From Devosia sp. 1566 (GTDB lineage Bacteria > Pseudomonadota > Alphaproteobacteria > Rhizobiales > Devosiaceae), in NCBI RefSeq assembly GCF_004005995.1, contig NZ_CP034767.1, positions 3,038,001 to 3,102,000 on the forward strand: DNA of 64,000 nt, given 5' to 3'. Below are positions 1 through 9,926 of this stretch, in pieces. Made by a program: the position numbers and the translations under genes. The notes beneath the pieces are model-generated. The model was not told the DNA's origin, searched no databases, and saw nothing but the letters and a program-made list of their open reading frames with translations. Each line of letters begins with the position of its first letter. The first letter of the stretch is position 1.

Positions 1-15
1 CTTCCTATGTAGCGG

Positions 16-2205
16 ATGCGAACAGAACAAGCACAAATGACCGAGCATCCAGAAATCGTAGCGGTGATGGTGGGGGTAGCCGTTGAGGGCCCCTATTCCT
101 ATAGCGTGCCGCAAGGCATGCGGGTTGAACGCGGCTCGATCGTGGCGGTGCCGCTGGGCCCGCGCCTGACGCTGGGGGTGGTCTGGGGTCCGCCCAAGGA
201 TACGATTGCCCACAATCGCCTGCGCTCGATTGCCCAAGGCTATGACGTGCCCCCGCTGTCGGAAGAACTGCTCAAGCTCGTTGATTGGGTGGCGCGCTAT
301 ACGCTGGCGCCCCCGGGACAGGTGCTGCGCGCGGTGCTGCGCTCGAGCGAAGCGCTCGATCCACCCCGCCCGGTGATTGCTTATCGCCGCACCGGCTATG
401 AGCCGGAAAAGCTGACCCCGGCCCGGCTGCGCGTGCTCGATACGCTGACCGATGACATGCCCCTGCCCCGGGCCGCCCTGCTGGGGGCGGCCGGCGTGTC
501 GCAATCGGTACTGGATGGGCTCGAACGCGCCGGCGCGCTGGAAAAACTCGAAATCCCGCCCCCGCCCGTCGCCCTGCCGCCCAATCCGGATGAGGGTGTT
601 GCGCGCCTCAACCCCGAGCAGCAAGCGGCACTCGAGCAGGTGACGGCGCTCGATCCCCATGCGTTCGGCGTGGCGCTGCTCGATGGCGTCACCGGCGGCG
701 GCAAGACCGAAGTGTTTTTCGAGGCGGTGGCCGATACGCTGCGCGCCGGCCGGCAGGCGCTGATCCTCTTGCCCGAAATCGCGCTGACCCACACTTTCCT
801 TGATCGCTTCACCAAGCGCTTTGGCACCCGCCCGGCCGAGTGGCATTCGGAAATGACGCCGCTGCAGCGAGCCCGGGTCTGGCGTGGCGTGCTCGATGGC
901 ACGGTGCGCGCTGTGGTGGGGGCGCGCTCGGCCCTCTTCCTGCCGTTCCGGGAACTCGGCATGCTGGTGCTCGATGAAGAGCATGACGGCGCCTATAAGC
1001 AATCGGACGGCGTCAATTACCACGCCCGCGACATGGCTATCGTGCGCGCGCGCTTTGCCAAGGCGCGGGTGATCCTGTCTTCGGCGACGCCTTCGGTAGA
1101 AACCCGCAACAACGCCAATGCCGGGCGCTACGCCCATGTGCTGCTGACCGCCCGCTATGCCGCGGCGAGCCTGCCCGATATCACCGCCATCGACATGCGG
1201 CTCGATGGCCCGGAAAAAGGGCAATGGATCGCCCCGACCCTGGCGCGTGAAGTGTTTGCGGCGCTCGACCGGGGCGAACAGGCGCTGTTGTTCCTCAACC
1301 GGCGCGGCTATGCCCCGCTGACCCTGTGCCGCTCCTGCGGGCACCAGTATCAATGCCCGGATTGCTCGGCCTGGCTCGTGGAACACCGGTTCCGCGGCGT
1401 GTTGATGTGCCACCATTGCGGCCACGAGATTCGAGCGCCAAAAAACTGTGCCGCCTGCGGCGATGTCGATGCGCTGGTGCCGGTGGGGCCCGGCATCGAG
1501 CGCATTGCCGAGGAAGCCGCCGCCCGCTTCCCCGATGCGCGCCGGGTGATCCTCTCGTCGGACATGGGCACCAATGCCCAGTTGCGCGAGCGGTTCAGCG
1601 AGATCACCCGCGGCGAATACGACCTCATCATCGGCACCCAACTCGTGTCCAAGGGCCACCATTTCCCCAAGCTGTCGGTGGTGGGGGTACTCGATGCCGA
1701 TCTGGGCCTGGCCCATGGCGATCCGCGCGCGGCCGAGCGCACCTTCCAGATCCTGACACAGGTAGCGGGGCGCGCCGGGCGGGCCTCGCAAATCGGCAAG
1801 GCGTTCCTCCAGACCTACCACCCCGATCATGCGGTGATGCGGGCCATGGTGACGGGCGACCGCGAGGCCTTTTATGCTCATGAACTGGCGGCACGCGAAG
1901 CGGGGATCCTGCCCCCGTTCGGGCGGCTGGCCGCGCTGATCGTTTCGGCTAATGAGCATGACATTGCGATGAACTTCGCCAAGCGCCTGCTCTCGGCGGC
2001 TCCCATGACGGAGCGGGTGCGCTTGTTCGGCCCGGCCGATGCGCCGGTCGCCATGGTGCGCGGCCGCCATCGGGTGCGGCTGCTGGTGCAAAGCAGCAAG
2101 GAGTTCGACCTCTCGGGCTATGTGCGATTCTGGCTGCAAAGCGCCGAACGCCCGACCGGCAATCTGCGGGTGCAGGTGGATATCGACCCCGTCAGCTTCA
2201 TGTAA
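16..2205 (+). CDS. priA: Primosomal protein N' (replication restart helicase PriA)
   Basis: PriA is a superfamily 2 3'-5' DNA helicase that recognises stalled forks and reloads the replisome. The 729-residue length is normal for the family. An N-terminal DNA-binding region (about 1-190) precedes the helicase core. Walker A GVTGGGKT is at about 224-231 and the DEEH Walker B box at about 321-324. Four CxxC-type cysteine pairs between about 438 and 490 form the two zinc sites typical of PriA. The helicase motif with QVAGRAGR follows. An in-frame ATG at 37 is an alternative start, and neither start has a clear ribosome-binding site. The gene lies about 260 bp upstream of the F1 ATP synthase operon, a neighbourhood common in Hyphomicrobiales. 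Confidence 0.96.
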   Translation: MRTEQAQMTEHPEIVAVMVGVAVEGPYSYSVPQGMRVERGSIVAVPLGPRLTLGVVWGPPKDTIAHNRLRSIAQGYDVPPLSEELLKLVDWVARYTLAPPGQVLRAVLRSSEALDPPRPVIAYRRTGYEPEKLTPARLRVLDTLTDDMPLPRAALLGAAGVSQSVLDGLERAGALEKLEIPPPPVALPPNPDEGVARLNPEQQAALEQVTALDPHAFGVALLDGVTGGGKTEVFFEAVADTLRAGRQALILLPEIALTHTFLDRFTKRFGTRPAEWHSEMTPLQRARVWRGVLDGTVRAVVGARSALFLPFRELGMLVLDEEHDGAYKQSDGVNYHARDMAIVRARFAKARVILSSATPSVETRNNANAGRYAHVLLTARYAAASLPDITAIDMRLDGPEKGQWIAPTLAREVFAALDRGEQALLFLNRRGYAPLTLCRSCGHQYQCPDCSAWLVEHRFRGVLMCHHCGHEIRAPKNCAACGDVDALVPVGPGIERIAEEAAARFPDARRVILSSDMGTNAQLRERFSEITRGEYDLIIGTQLVSKGHHFPKLSVVGVLDADLGLAHGDPRAAERTFQILTQVAGRAGRASQIGKAFLQTYHPDHAVMRAMVTGDREAFYAHELAAREAGILPPFGRLAALIVSANEHDIAMNFAKRLLSAAPMTERVRLFGPADAPVAMVRGRHRVRLLVQSSKEFDLSGYVRFWLQSAERPTGNLRVQVDIDPVSFM

Positions 2206-2354
2206 CCGTCACAATGATAGGCCAGACAAAGAGCCGCGACCAAGCGACACACTGATGGAATTGCCATACCTGCGACACTTTCGCAGTCGTGGAATCCCCA
2301 GGGGGAGCCTTGCAAGGCGCGCGCCCCTTATGGTAGAGCGGGCCTGACTTCCAG

Positions 2355-2378
2355 GGAGCAGGCAGATTGCTCCTTTTT
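2355..2378 (+). terminator. Terminator-like hairpin upstream of atpH
   Basis: GGAGCA (2355-2360) pairs with TGCTCC (2368-2373) across a 7-nt loop, and five T follow at once (2374-2378). The stem can be extended by a G-U pair. It could end priA transcripts, or act as an attenuator in the atp leader if the operon promoter lies upstream of it. The rest of 2206-2466 shows no gene and no convincing -35/-10 pair. Confidence 0.45.
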
Positions 2379-2466
2379 CAAGCAAGAACAAGCCTTGGCA
2401 CCGTCCGGCTTTCCCCATCGGGACAGGCGGCGGAGCGAACGGGTAAACCAAGAGGGTGATGCGGCA

Positions 2467-3027
2467 TTGGCAGCGCAGAGTGGAGTGCTTACCCAGATCG
2501 CCCGGCCATACGCGTCGGCTTTGTTTGATCTGGCGCAGAGCGAGAACCAGCTCGCCTCGGTCGAGACGGGACTGTCTGACGTTTCCCGGCTGATGAACGA
2601 GAGCGAGGACTTTTCCCGCTTCCTGCGTTCCCCCGTGATCACTGCAGAAGCCAAGTCAGTCGCGCTCGACGCCCTGCTGACCCGGGCCACCGTCAATCCG
2701 CTGGTCGCCAATTTCCTGCGGCTGGTCGCCAAGAATGGCCGCTTGTTCGCGTTGGACGGCATCATCACCATCTTCCGGGAACTGGCCGCCGCTGCGCGCG
2801 GGGAAGTCACCGCGGATGTGGTTTCGGCAACCCCGCTCACCTATGAGCAGGCCAGTGCCTTGAGCGAGACGTTGCGCGCCCGGATCGGCAAGACCGTCAC
2901 GCTCCATCAATCGGTCGATCCCTCGTTGATCGGCGGCCTTCAGGTGAAGGTCGGATCGCAGATGATCGATTCTTCGCTCAAGACAAAATTGACCGCGATG
3001 AAGATCGCCATGAAAGAGGTCGGGTAA
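2467..3027 (+). CDS. atpH: F1 ATP synthase subunit delta
   Basis: The delta subunit links the F1 head to the peripheral stalk of the F0F1 ATP synthase. The conserved opening (IARPYASALFDLA) and the C-terminal LKVGSQMIDSSLKTKL block are both present. The frame is open further upstream to a TTG at 2395, but those extra residues do not resemble AtpH. TTG at 2467, about 10 nt after AGAGGG, gives 186 residues, the usual length in alphaproteobacteria, so I chose it. It is the first gene of the F1 operon. Its stop codon directly abuts the atpA start, which suggests translational coupling. Confidence 0.93.
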   Translation: MAAQSGVLTQIARPYASALFDLAQSENQLASVETGLSDVSRLMNESEDFSRFLRSPVITAEAKSVALDALLTRATVNPLVANFLRLVAKNGRLFALDGIITIFRELAAAARGEVTADVVSATPLTYEQASALSETLRARIGKTVTLHQSVDPSLIGGLQVKVGSQMIDSSLKTKLTAMKIAMKEVG

Positions 3028-4563
3028 ATGGACATCAAAGCCGCGGAAATTTCTGCGATCCTCAAGGACCAGATCAAGAATTTCGGCCAGGAAGCCCAGG
3101 TTTCCGAAGTCGGACAGGTGCTTTCCGTCGGTGACGGTATTGCCCGTGTTTACGGCCTCGACAAGGTGCAGGCCGGTGAGCTCGTCGAGTTCCCGGGCGG
3201 CATCAAGGGCATGGCGCTCAACCTCGAAGCCGACAATGTCGGCGTCGTGATCTTCGGCAATGACCGCTCGATCAAGGAAGGCGACGTCGTCAAGCGTACC
3301 GGCGCCATCGTGGACACCCCCGTGGGCAAGGGCCTGCTGGGTCGCGTTGTCGACGGCCTGGGCAATCCGATCGACGGCAAGGGCCCGATCGAATACACCG
3401 AGCGCCGCCGCGTCGACGTCAAGGCTCCCGGCATCCTGCCGCGCAAGTCGGTGCATGAGCCGATGTCGACTGGCCTCAAGGCCATCGACGCGCTGATCCC
3501 CGTTGGCCGTGGCCAGCGCGAGCTGATCATTGGCGACCGCCAGACCGGCAAGTCCGCCATCATCCTCGACACCTTCCTCAACCAGAAGCCCGCGCACGAT
3601 GCCGGCGCTTCCGAGAGCGAGAAGCTGTACTGCATCTATGTCGCCGTGGGCCAGAAGCGCTCCACCGTGGCCCAGTTCGTGCGCCAGCTCGAAGAATCGG
3701 GCGCCCTGCCCTATTCCATCGTGATCGCCGCAACCGCTTCCGATCCCGCGCCGCTCCAGTATATCGCGCCCTTCACCGGTTGCGCGATCGGCGAGTTCTT
3801 CCGCGACAATGGCATGCATGCCGTGATCGCCTATGACGATCTGACCAAGCAGGCCGTTGCCTACCGCCAGATGTCGCTGCTGCTGCGTCGTCCGCCCGGG
3901 CGCGAAGCTTACCCCGGCGACGTGTTCTACCTGCATAGCCGCCTGCTCGAGCGCGCCGCCAAGATGAACGAATCGCATGGTTCGGGCTCGCTGACGGCAC
4001 TGCCCGTGATCGAAACCCAGGCCAACGACGTGTCGGCCTATATCCCGACCAACGTGATCTCGATCACGGACGGCCAGATCTTCCTTGAGACCAATTTGTT
4101 CTTCCAGGGTATCCGCCCGGCCGTGAACGTTGGTCTGTCGGTGAGCCGCGTGGGTGGTTCGGCCCAGATCAAGGCGATGAAGCAGGTTGCCGGCTCGCTC
4201 AAGGGTGAACTGTCGCAGTACCGCGAAATGGCCGCTTTCGCCCAGTTCGGTTCGGACCTCGATGCCTCGACCCAGCGTTTGCTGAACCGCGGTGCGCGCC
4301 TGACCGAGCTGCTCAAGCAGCCCCAGTTCAGCCCGCTCAAGACCGAAGAGCAGGTGGCGGTGATCTTCGCCGGCGCCAATGGCTATCTCGACTCCATCCC
4401 CGTTTCCAAGGTCGGCCATTTCGAGCAGACCGTGCTTGGCGCCATGCGCGGCAAGTATTCGGGGATCCTCTCGACCATCGCGTCCGAAAAGCAGCTCAGC
4501 GACGATACCCGCACCAAGCTCAAGTCGGCACTCGATGACATCAAGAAGACCTACGCGGCCTAA
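3028..4563 (+). CDS. atpA: F1 ATP synthase subunit alpha
   Basis: The alpha subunit is the regulatory nucleotide-binding subunit of the F1 hexamer. The 511-residue protein has the P-loop GDRQTGKS at about 169-176 and the conserved alpha-subunit C-terminal domain. It also has the signature segment with [17 protein letters not shown]. Its ATG follows the atpH stop without any spacer. It belongs to the atpHAGDC operon, in which only F1 subunits are encoded. The membrane F0 genes must lie elsewhere, as is normal for Hyphomicrobiales. Confidence 0.98.
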   Translation: MDIKAAEISAILKDQIKNFGQEAQVSEVGQVLSVGDGIARVYGLDKVQAGELVEFPGGIKGMALNLEADNVGVVIFGNDRSIKEGDVVKRTGAIVDTPVGKGLLGRVVDGLGNPIDGKGPIEYTERRRVDVKAPGILPRKSVHEPMSTGLKAIDALIPVGRGQRELIIGDRQTGKSAIILDTFLNQKPAHDAGASESEKLYCIYVAVGQKRSTVAQFVRQLEESGALPYSIVIAATASDPAPLQYIAPFTGCAIGEFFRDNGMHAVIAYDDLTKQAVAYRQMSLLLRRPPGREAYPGDVFYLHSRLLERAAKMNESHGSGSLTALPVIETQANDVSAYIPTNVISITDGQIFLETNLFFQGIRPAVNVGLSVSRVGGSAQIKAMKQVAGSLKGELSQYREMAAFAQFGSDLDASTQRLLNRGARLTELLKQPQFSPLKTEEQVAVIFAGANGYLDSIPVSKVGHFEQTVLGAMRGKYSGILSTIASEKQLSDDTRTKLKSALDDIKKTYAA

Positions 4564-4587
4564 AGCCTGCAAGGAGTTGACTGGCCC

Positions 4588-5478
4588 ATGCCGTCGTTAA
4601 AGGACCTCAAGAACCGGATCGACTCGGTCAAATCGACCCAGAAGATCACCAAGGCCATGCAGATGGTGGCGGCGGCCAAGTTGCGCCGCGCCCAGGACGC
4701 CGCCGAAGCCGCCCGTCCCTATGCCGAGCGCATGGGCCGGGTGCTGGCGAGCCTTGGCGCGGTCTACGAAGGCCAGACCAATGCCCCGCCGCTGCTGGCC
4801 GGCACTGGCCGGGACCAGACCCATCTGCTGATCGTGGCCACGGGCGAACGTGGCCTGGCTGGCGGGTTCAACTCTTCCATCGCCCGCCTTGCCCGCGACC
4901 ATGCCAACCGGCTGCTGAGCGAAGGCAAGACCGTCAAGATCCTGACCGTGGGCCGCAAGGGCCACGACATCCTGCGCCGCCAGTTCCCTGATCACATCAT
5001 CGATACGGTCAGCTTCCGCGAGATCAAGCAGGTCGGGTTTGCCCAGGCCAACCAGATCGCGCAGAACGTGCTGGCGCTGTTTGCCGCCGGCGAGTTCGAC
5101 GTGGCAACGCTGTTTTATGCCAAGTTCGGCTCGGTGGTCAGCCAGGTGCCGACCGCAACCCAGATCATTCCTGCCCGGCTTGAAACCGTGGCGGGCGCCG
5201 AAGGCCAACTGGCCGCTCCCGGCGTGATCTATGAATACGAGCCCAATGAAGAGGCCATTGTCGAGGACCTGCTGCCGCGCAATATCTCGGTGCAGATCTT
5301 CCGGGCGCTGCTGGAAAACGGCGCCTCATTCTACGGCGCCCAGATGAGCGCCATGGACAATGCCACCCGCAATGCCGGTGAAATGATCAACGCCCTGCAG
5401 CTGAGCTACAACCGCCAGCGCCAGGCGCAAATCACCAAAGAACTCATCGAAATCATTTCGGGCGCGGAAGCGCTCTAA
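4588..5478 (+). CDS. atpG: F1 ATP synthase subunit gamma
   Basis: The gamma subunit is the rotating central stalk of F1, made of two long helices around a Rossmann-like middle domain. The N-terminal helix ([20 protein letters not shown]) and the C-terminal helix ([17 protein letters not shown], with the invariant RQAxITxE pattern) are both clear. The 296-residue length is typical. An AAGGAG lies at about 4570, slightly far from the ATG. The gene is 24 bp after atpA and 21 bp before atpD. Confidence 0.97.
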   Translation: MPSLKDLKNRIDSVKSTQKITKAMQMVAAAKLRRAQDAAEAARPYAERMGRVLASLGAVYEGQTNAPPLLAGTGRDQTHLLIVATGERGLAGGFNSSIARLARDHANRLLSEGKTVKILTVGRKGHDILRRQFPDHIIDTVSFREIKQVGFAQANQIAQNVLALFAAGEFDVATLFYAKFGSVVSQVPTATQIIPARLETVAGAEGQLAAPGVIYEYEPNEEAIVEDLLPRNISVQIFRALLENGASFYGAQMSAMDNATRNAGEMINALQLSYNRQRQAQITKELIEIISGAEAL

Positions 5479-6939
<1,461 letters not shown>

Positions 6940-6947
6940 AGCTAAAC

Positions 6948-6970
6948 GGTCCGGGCGCCCTGCCCGGACC
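6948..6970 (+). terminator. Stem-loop between atpD and atpC
   Basis: GGTCCGGGC (6948-6956) and GCCCGGACC (6962-6970) form a perfect 9-bp stem with a 5-nt loop. The following ATTCTTTCTC is only a weak T-tract, so this is more likely a partial terminator or an RNA-stability element than a strong terminator. It could lower atpC output relative to atpD. Confidence 0.45.
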
Positions 6971-7026
6971 ATTCTTTCTCCTCCTGCCCGACCAGTCGGG
7001 CGCGGACCGCCCAAAGGATTGCCGGC

Positions 7027-7452
7027 ATGGCTGAAGGCCTCAAGCTCGAGATCGTTTCGCCCGAACGCCTGGTGCTGTCGCAGCAAGCGACCGCCGTTTC
7101 TGTTCCCGGGACCGAAGGCTATTTCACGGTGATGGCGGGCCATGCTCCGTTCATGACCACCCTGCGCACCGGTTTCATCACCGTCACCAGTGATGCGGGC
7201 GCCCCGGCCGTGTTTTTCGTACGCGGCGGCTTTGCCGATGTGTCACCCGAAGGGCTGACCATCCTTGCCGAAGAATCAGTGCCGTTTGCCGAACTGGGCC
7301 AGGACGACCTGCAGGCCCGCATCCGCACCGCCGAGCAGACCCTGGCTGCCGCCAACACTCCCGAGGAGCGCAGCTTCGCCCAGGAAGTGGTCAGCGGTTT
7401 GCTGAACCTGGCGCAGGAAGCGTCCTATCTCAACGGCGCCCACGCCAACTAA
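7027..7452 (+). CDS. atpC: F1 ATP synthase subunit epsilon
   Basis: The epsilon subunit binds gamma in the central stalk and inhibits ATP hydrolysis. The 141-residue protein begins with the beta-sandwich domain (LKLEIVSPERLVLS, then the PGTEGYFTVMAGHAPFM segment) and ends with a two-helix domain. An AAGGA lies about 9 nt before the ATG. It is the last gene of the operon and is followed directly by a strong intrinsic terminator. Confidence 0.96.
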   Translation: MAEGLKLEIVSPERLVLSQQATAVSVPGTEGYFTVMAGHAPFMTTLRTGFITVTSDAGAPAVFFVRGGFADVSPEGLTILAEESVPFAELGQDDLQARIRTAEQTLAAANTPEERSFAQEVVSGLLNLAQEASYLNGAHAN

Positions 7453-7456
7453 ACCA

Positions 7457-7482
7457 AAGCCCGGCACTGCCGGGCTTTTTTG
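7457..7482 (+). terminator. Rho-independent terminator of the atp operon
   Basis: AAAGCCCGGCA-CT-GCCGGGC forms a GC-rich stem and is followed by TTTTTTG (to 7482). It starts 5 nt after the atpC stop. It probably also serves the convergent racemase gene, because the A-run on the left gives a T-run on the other strand. Confidence 0.87.
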
Positions 7483-7498
7483 TTTCCTGGTTTTCGCT

Positions 7499-8188
7499 TC
7501 AGTCGGCTAAGGCCGCAGCAACAAGCGCCTTGGCGTGCAGTTCGGTCGTGTCATAGACCGGCAAGGGGCTGGTGCTGTCATCGATCAGCATGTTGATCTC
7601 GGTGCAGCCCAGGATCACCGCATCGGCGCCGCGCGCCGCCAAGAGCTCGATGGCCGAGACGTAAACACGGCGCGATTCCTCGCGCACGATGCCCCGGCAC
7701 AGCTCTTCATAGATAATGCCGTGCAAATTGGTGCGCCCGACTTCGGGCACCAGCACCTCTAGGCCCCGCGCTACCAGCCGCTCGCGATAGAACGGCATTT
7801 CCATGGTGAAGCGGGTGCCAAGGAGCCCTACTCGCTCCATGCCGTCCGCCTGCAGCGCATCGGCGGTGGGATCGGCGATATGGACAAAGGGCACGGTGAT
7901 GGCCGCCGTGATGGCGTCGGCGACATGGTGCATGGTGTTGGTCGCCAGCCCAATCAGCTCGGCCCCTGCTCCTTCGAGCGCGCGGGCGCTTTGCGCCAAG
8001 AGCTCGCCAGCGCGGCCCCACTCCCCAGCGGCTTGCAACTGGGCAATGGGGGCAAAATCAAGGGAATGCAGGAGAATGGGCGCTGAATGCAGCCCGCCCC
8101 GTAGCCGGGCCGTTTCGCGGTTGAGAGCCCCATAGTAATGGGCGGTGGATTCCCAGCTCATGCCGCCGATGAGGCCGATGGTTTTCAT
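7499..8188 (-). CDS. Aspartate/glutamate racemase family protein (YgeA-like)
   Basis: This is a 229-residue member of the cofactor-independent Asp/Glu racemase superfamily. It starts with the family hallmark KTIGLIGGMSWEST. In symmetrical racemases both catalytic positions are cysteine. Here the first is Thr83 (ATNTMH) and the second is Cys195 (LGCTE). The same Thr/Cys arrangement is known in the E. coli YgeA type, which prefers L- over D-amino acids, so reduced or one-sided racemisation is plausible. The substrate is not proven. It converges on the atp operon and follows rppH with a 6-bp gap. Confidence 0.85.
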   Translation of the reverse strand: MKTIGLIGGMSWESTAHYYGALNRETARLRGGLHSAPILLHSLDFAPIAQLQAAGEWGRAGELLAQSARALEGAGAELIGLATNTMHHVADAITAAITVPFVHIADPTADALQADGMERVGLLGTRFTMEMPFYRERLVARGLEVLVPEVGRTNLHGIIYEELCRGIVREESRRVYVSAIELLAARGADAVILGCTEINMLIDDSTSPLPVYDTTELHAKALVAAALAD

Positions 8189-8194
8189 TGCCGC

Positions 8195-8731
8195 TTAGCC
8201 GTGGGTGAAGCGCTGCGGGATATCGGCAAAGGCCTCGACGACCTTGTCATAGGCGTCCTTCTTGAACGGCACGATCAGGGATGGCAGACGCGATAACTGC
8301 TCCCAGCGCCATTCGTCGAACTCGGCCGGATGCTTGCCACCGCCGGGGGTCAACACATCGATCTCGCTGTCATTGCCGGTAAAGGCAAAAGCGAACCAGC
8401 GCTGGCGCTGGCCGCGGAACCGGCCCTTGAGCGCGACGCCGAGTTCTTCATCGGGCAAATCGTAATAGATCCACTCGGGCGCTTCGGCGAGCAGGCTGAC
8501 CGTCGTGATATTGGTTTCCTCATGCAGCTCGCGCAGCGCTGCGCGCAGCGGATCCTCGCCCGCATCGATCCCGCCCTGCGGCATTTGCCAGGGCGAGCCG
8601 TGTTCGGCCGACTTTTCCGGGTCGTTCTCGAACTTGCGGCGGCCGATAAAGACATTGCCCTCCGCATTGAAGACGGCGATACCGACGCAATCACGATAGG
8701 GCAGGCTTTCGCGCGTGGGACGCTCGGACAT
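8195..8731 (-). CDS. rppH: RNA pyrophosphohydrolase (Nudix hydrolase RppH)
   Basis: RppH removes pyrophosphate from the 5' triphosphate of mRNAs and so triggers decay. The 178-residue protein has a complete Nudix box, GGIDAGEDPLRAALRELHEE, starting at about residue 52, together with the N-terminal YRxCVGIAVFN motif of the RppH/IalA branch. It lies downstream of the YibQ-like gene on the same strand. Confidence 0.92.
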   Translation of the reverse strand: MSERPTRESLPYRDCVGIAVFNAEGNVFIGRRKFENDPEKSAEHGSPWQMPQGGIDAGEDPLRAALRELHEETNITTVSLLAEAPEWIYYDLPDEELGVALKGRFRGQRQRWFAFAFTGNDSEIDVLTPGGGKHPAEFDEWRWEQLSRLPSLIVPFKKDAYDKVVEAFADIPQRFTHG

Positions 8732-8740
8732 GGAACAACT

Positions 8741-9853
8741 CTACTTCATCAGGGCCGTGGCCGGCACCAGCACAACACCGCGGCTTTCCAGTTCGCTGGC
8801 CCATTGGGCAATGGTGGAAACCGAGATCGGCAAGGCGCTTACAATACCAATTGCCGAACCATTCTCTACCGCTTTGGCTTCAAGGCTCCCCAGCGCTGAC
8901 AGAATGGCTGCCTGGGCGGGATTGGCGTCGACCAGGAGATCGGCGCGGGCAAAGGGTACCTTGTTGCTGCCCGCCAACTGGGGTGCGAGTGAGCGATTGG
9001 AGGAGCCGTCATCCAGATAGCCCAGGCCACGGGCGCCCAGTTCCTCGACAACGGGGGCGAAGTCGGCGCCCGAGGCGGTAAAGCGCGCGCCCATATTGTT
9101 GAGCACCCCGGCATAACCGCCAAAGCGCGCCATCAGCCAGAACAGGCGATCAAGGTTGGACTGGGTGGTTTCGCCGGTGAGAAGGGTGTGGGGACCCGGA
9201 TCGTTCTGGGGGAAGTCAAAGGGCTCGAGCGGGATTTCAAGGAGCACTTCATGGCCCGCGGCGCGGGCAGCGGCGACGGTGCTTTGCAGCGTTTTGCCAT
9301 AAGGAGCAAAACCGAGGGTGACCGCGTCGGGCAATTGCTCGATGGCCTGGAGCGAGCCCTGCTCGTTGATGCCAAGGCCCGTGACCACGAGCGCAATCCT
9401 GGGCTTGCCGCCCACCAGCGCATGGTCGACGGGGCGGGCATAGGCCTGGAACGGGGTTTGGCCGGTCGCTGAAATGCGCGGGATCGGACCTTCGGCCGTT
9501 TCTTCGCTGAGATCGGGCAGCACGCCGGCTGCACCAGGCGCGGCGGCGGTGGCGGGTGTTGGACTCGCGGGGGGCGCAGCGCCGGCGGCGAATTGTTCGG
9601 GATCGGCGGTGATGGTCACTGGACCCTGGGAGACCGAACTCGCGATGTCGTTGCCGGCGCGGGTATTGGTGATCGCCACTTCGCGGCTGGGGCGACCGCC
9701 CTCAGGATCATCAACCAGCAAAAGCCGGGCGCCAATGCCTCCCGCCGCCAGCAGCAGCACGCCAAACAGCACCCGTGCTACGGGAAAACCGGGCCTTGCG
9801 GCTCCTGCGCGGCGCTTGCGGCCGGTCAGCGGCGTGCTGAGATCATTGGCCAT
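8741..9853 (-). CDS. Divergent polysaccharide deacetylase family protein (YibQ-like)
   Basis: This protein is predicted to be anchored in the inner membrane. A short Arg/Lys-rich N-terminus (MANDLSTPLTGRKRR) precedes one transmembrane helix, then a Pro/Ala-rich linker, then a polysaccharide-deacetylase-like domain from about residue 150. The usual metal-binding IDDxG motif reads VVTGLG here, so the first catalytic aspartates are missing and deacetylase activity is doubtful. The frame stays open to an ATG at 9910. I chose 9853 because the DLxxPLxxRR opening is typical of rhizobial homologues. It follows ctpA and the EnvC-like gene, which suggests a role in envelope remodelling. Confidence 0.85.
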   Translation of the reverse strand: MANDLSTPLTGRKRRAGAARPGFPVARVLFGVLLLAAGGIGARLLLVDDPEGGRPSREVAITNTRAGNDIASSVSQGPVTITADPEQFAAGAAPPASPTPATAAAPGAAGVLPDLSEETAEGPIPRISATGQTPFQAYARPVDHALVGGKPRIALVVTGLGINEQGSLQAIEQLPDAVTLGFAPYGKTLQSTVAAARAAGHEVLLEIPLEPFDFPQNDPGPHTLLTGETTQSNLDRLFWLMARFGGYAGVLNNMGARFTASGADFAPVVEELGARGLGYLDDGSSNRSLAPQLAGSNKVPFARADLLVDANPAQAAILSALGSLEAKAVENGSAIGIVSALPISVSTIAQWASELESRGVVLVPATALMK

Positions 9854-9926
9854 TAGGAGGGTCCGGATGGAAGGGGTGGCGGCAAGCGACGGGGCCAGAT
9901 GCCCCGCCATTCACCCGAGTTGAAGT

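Noticed and set aside
2656..4572. Long open frame (638 codons) antisense to atpH and atpA
   Set aside because: It mirrors the codon pattern of atpA in a GC-rich genome, its protein matches no family, and atpA is certain.
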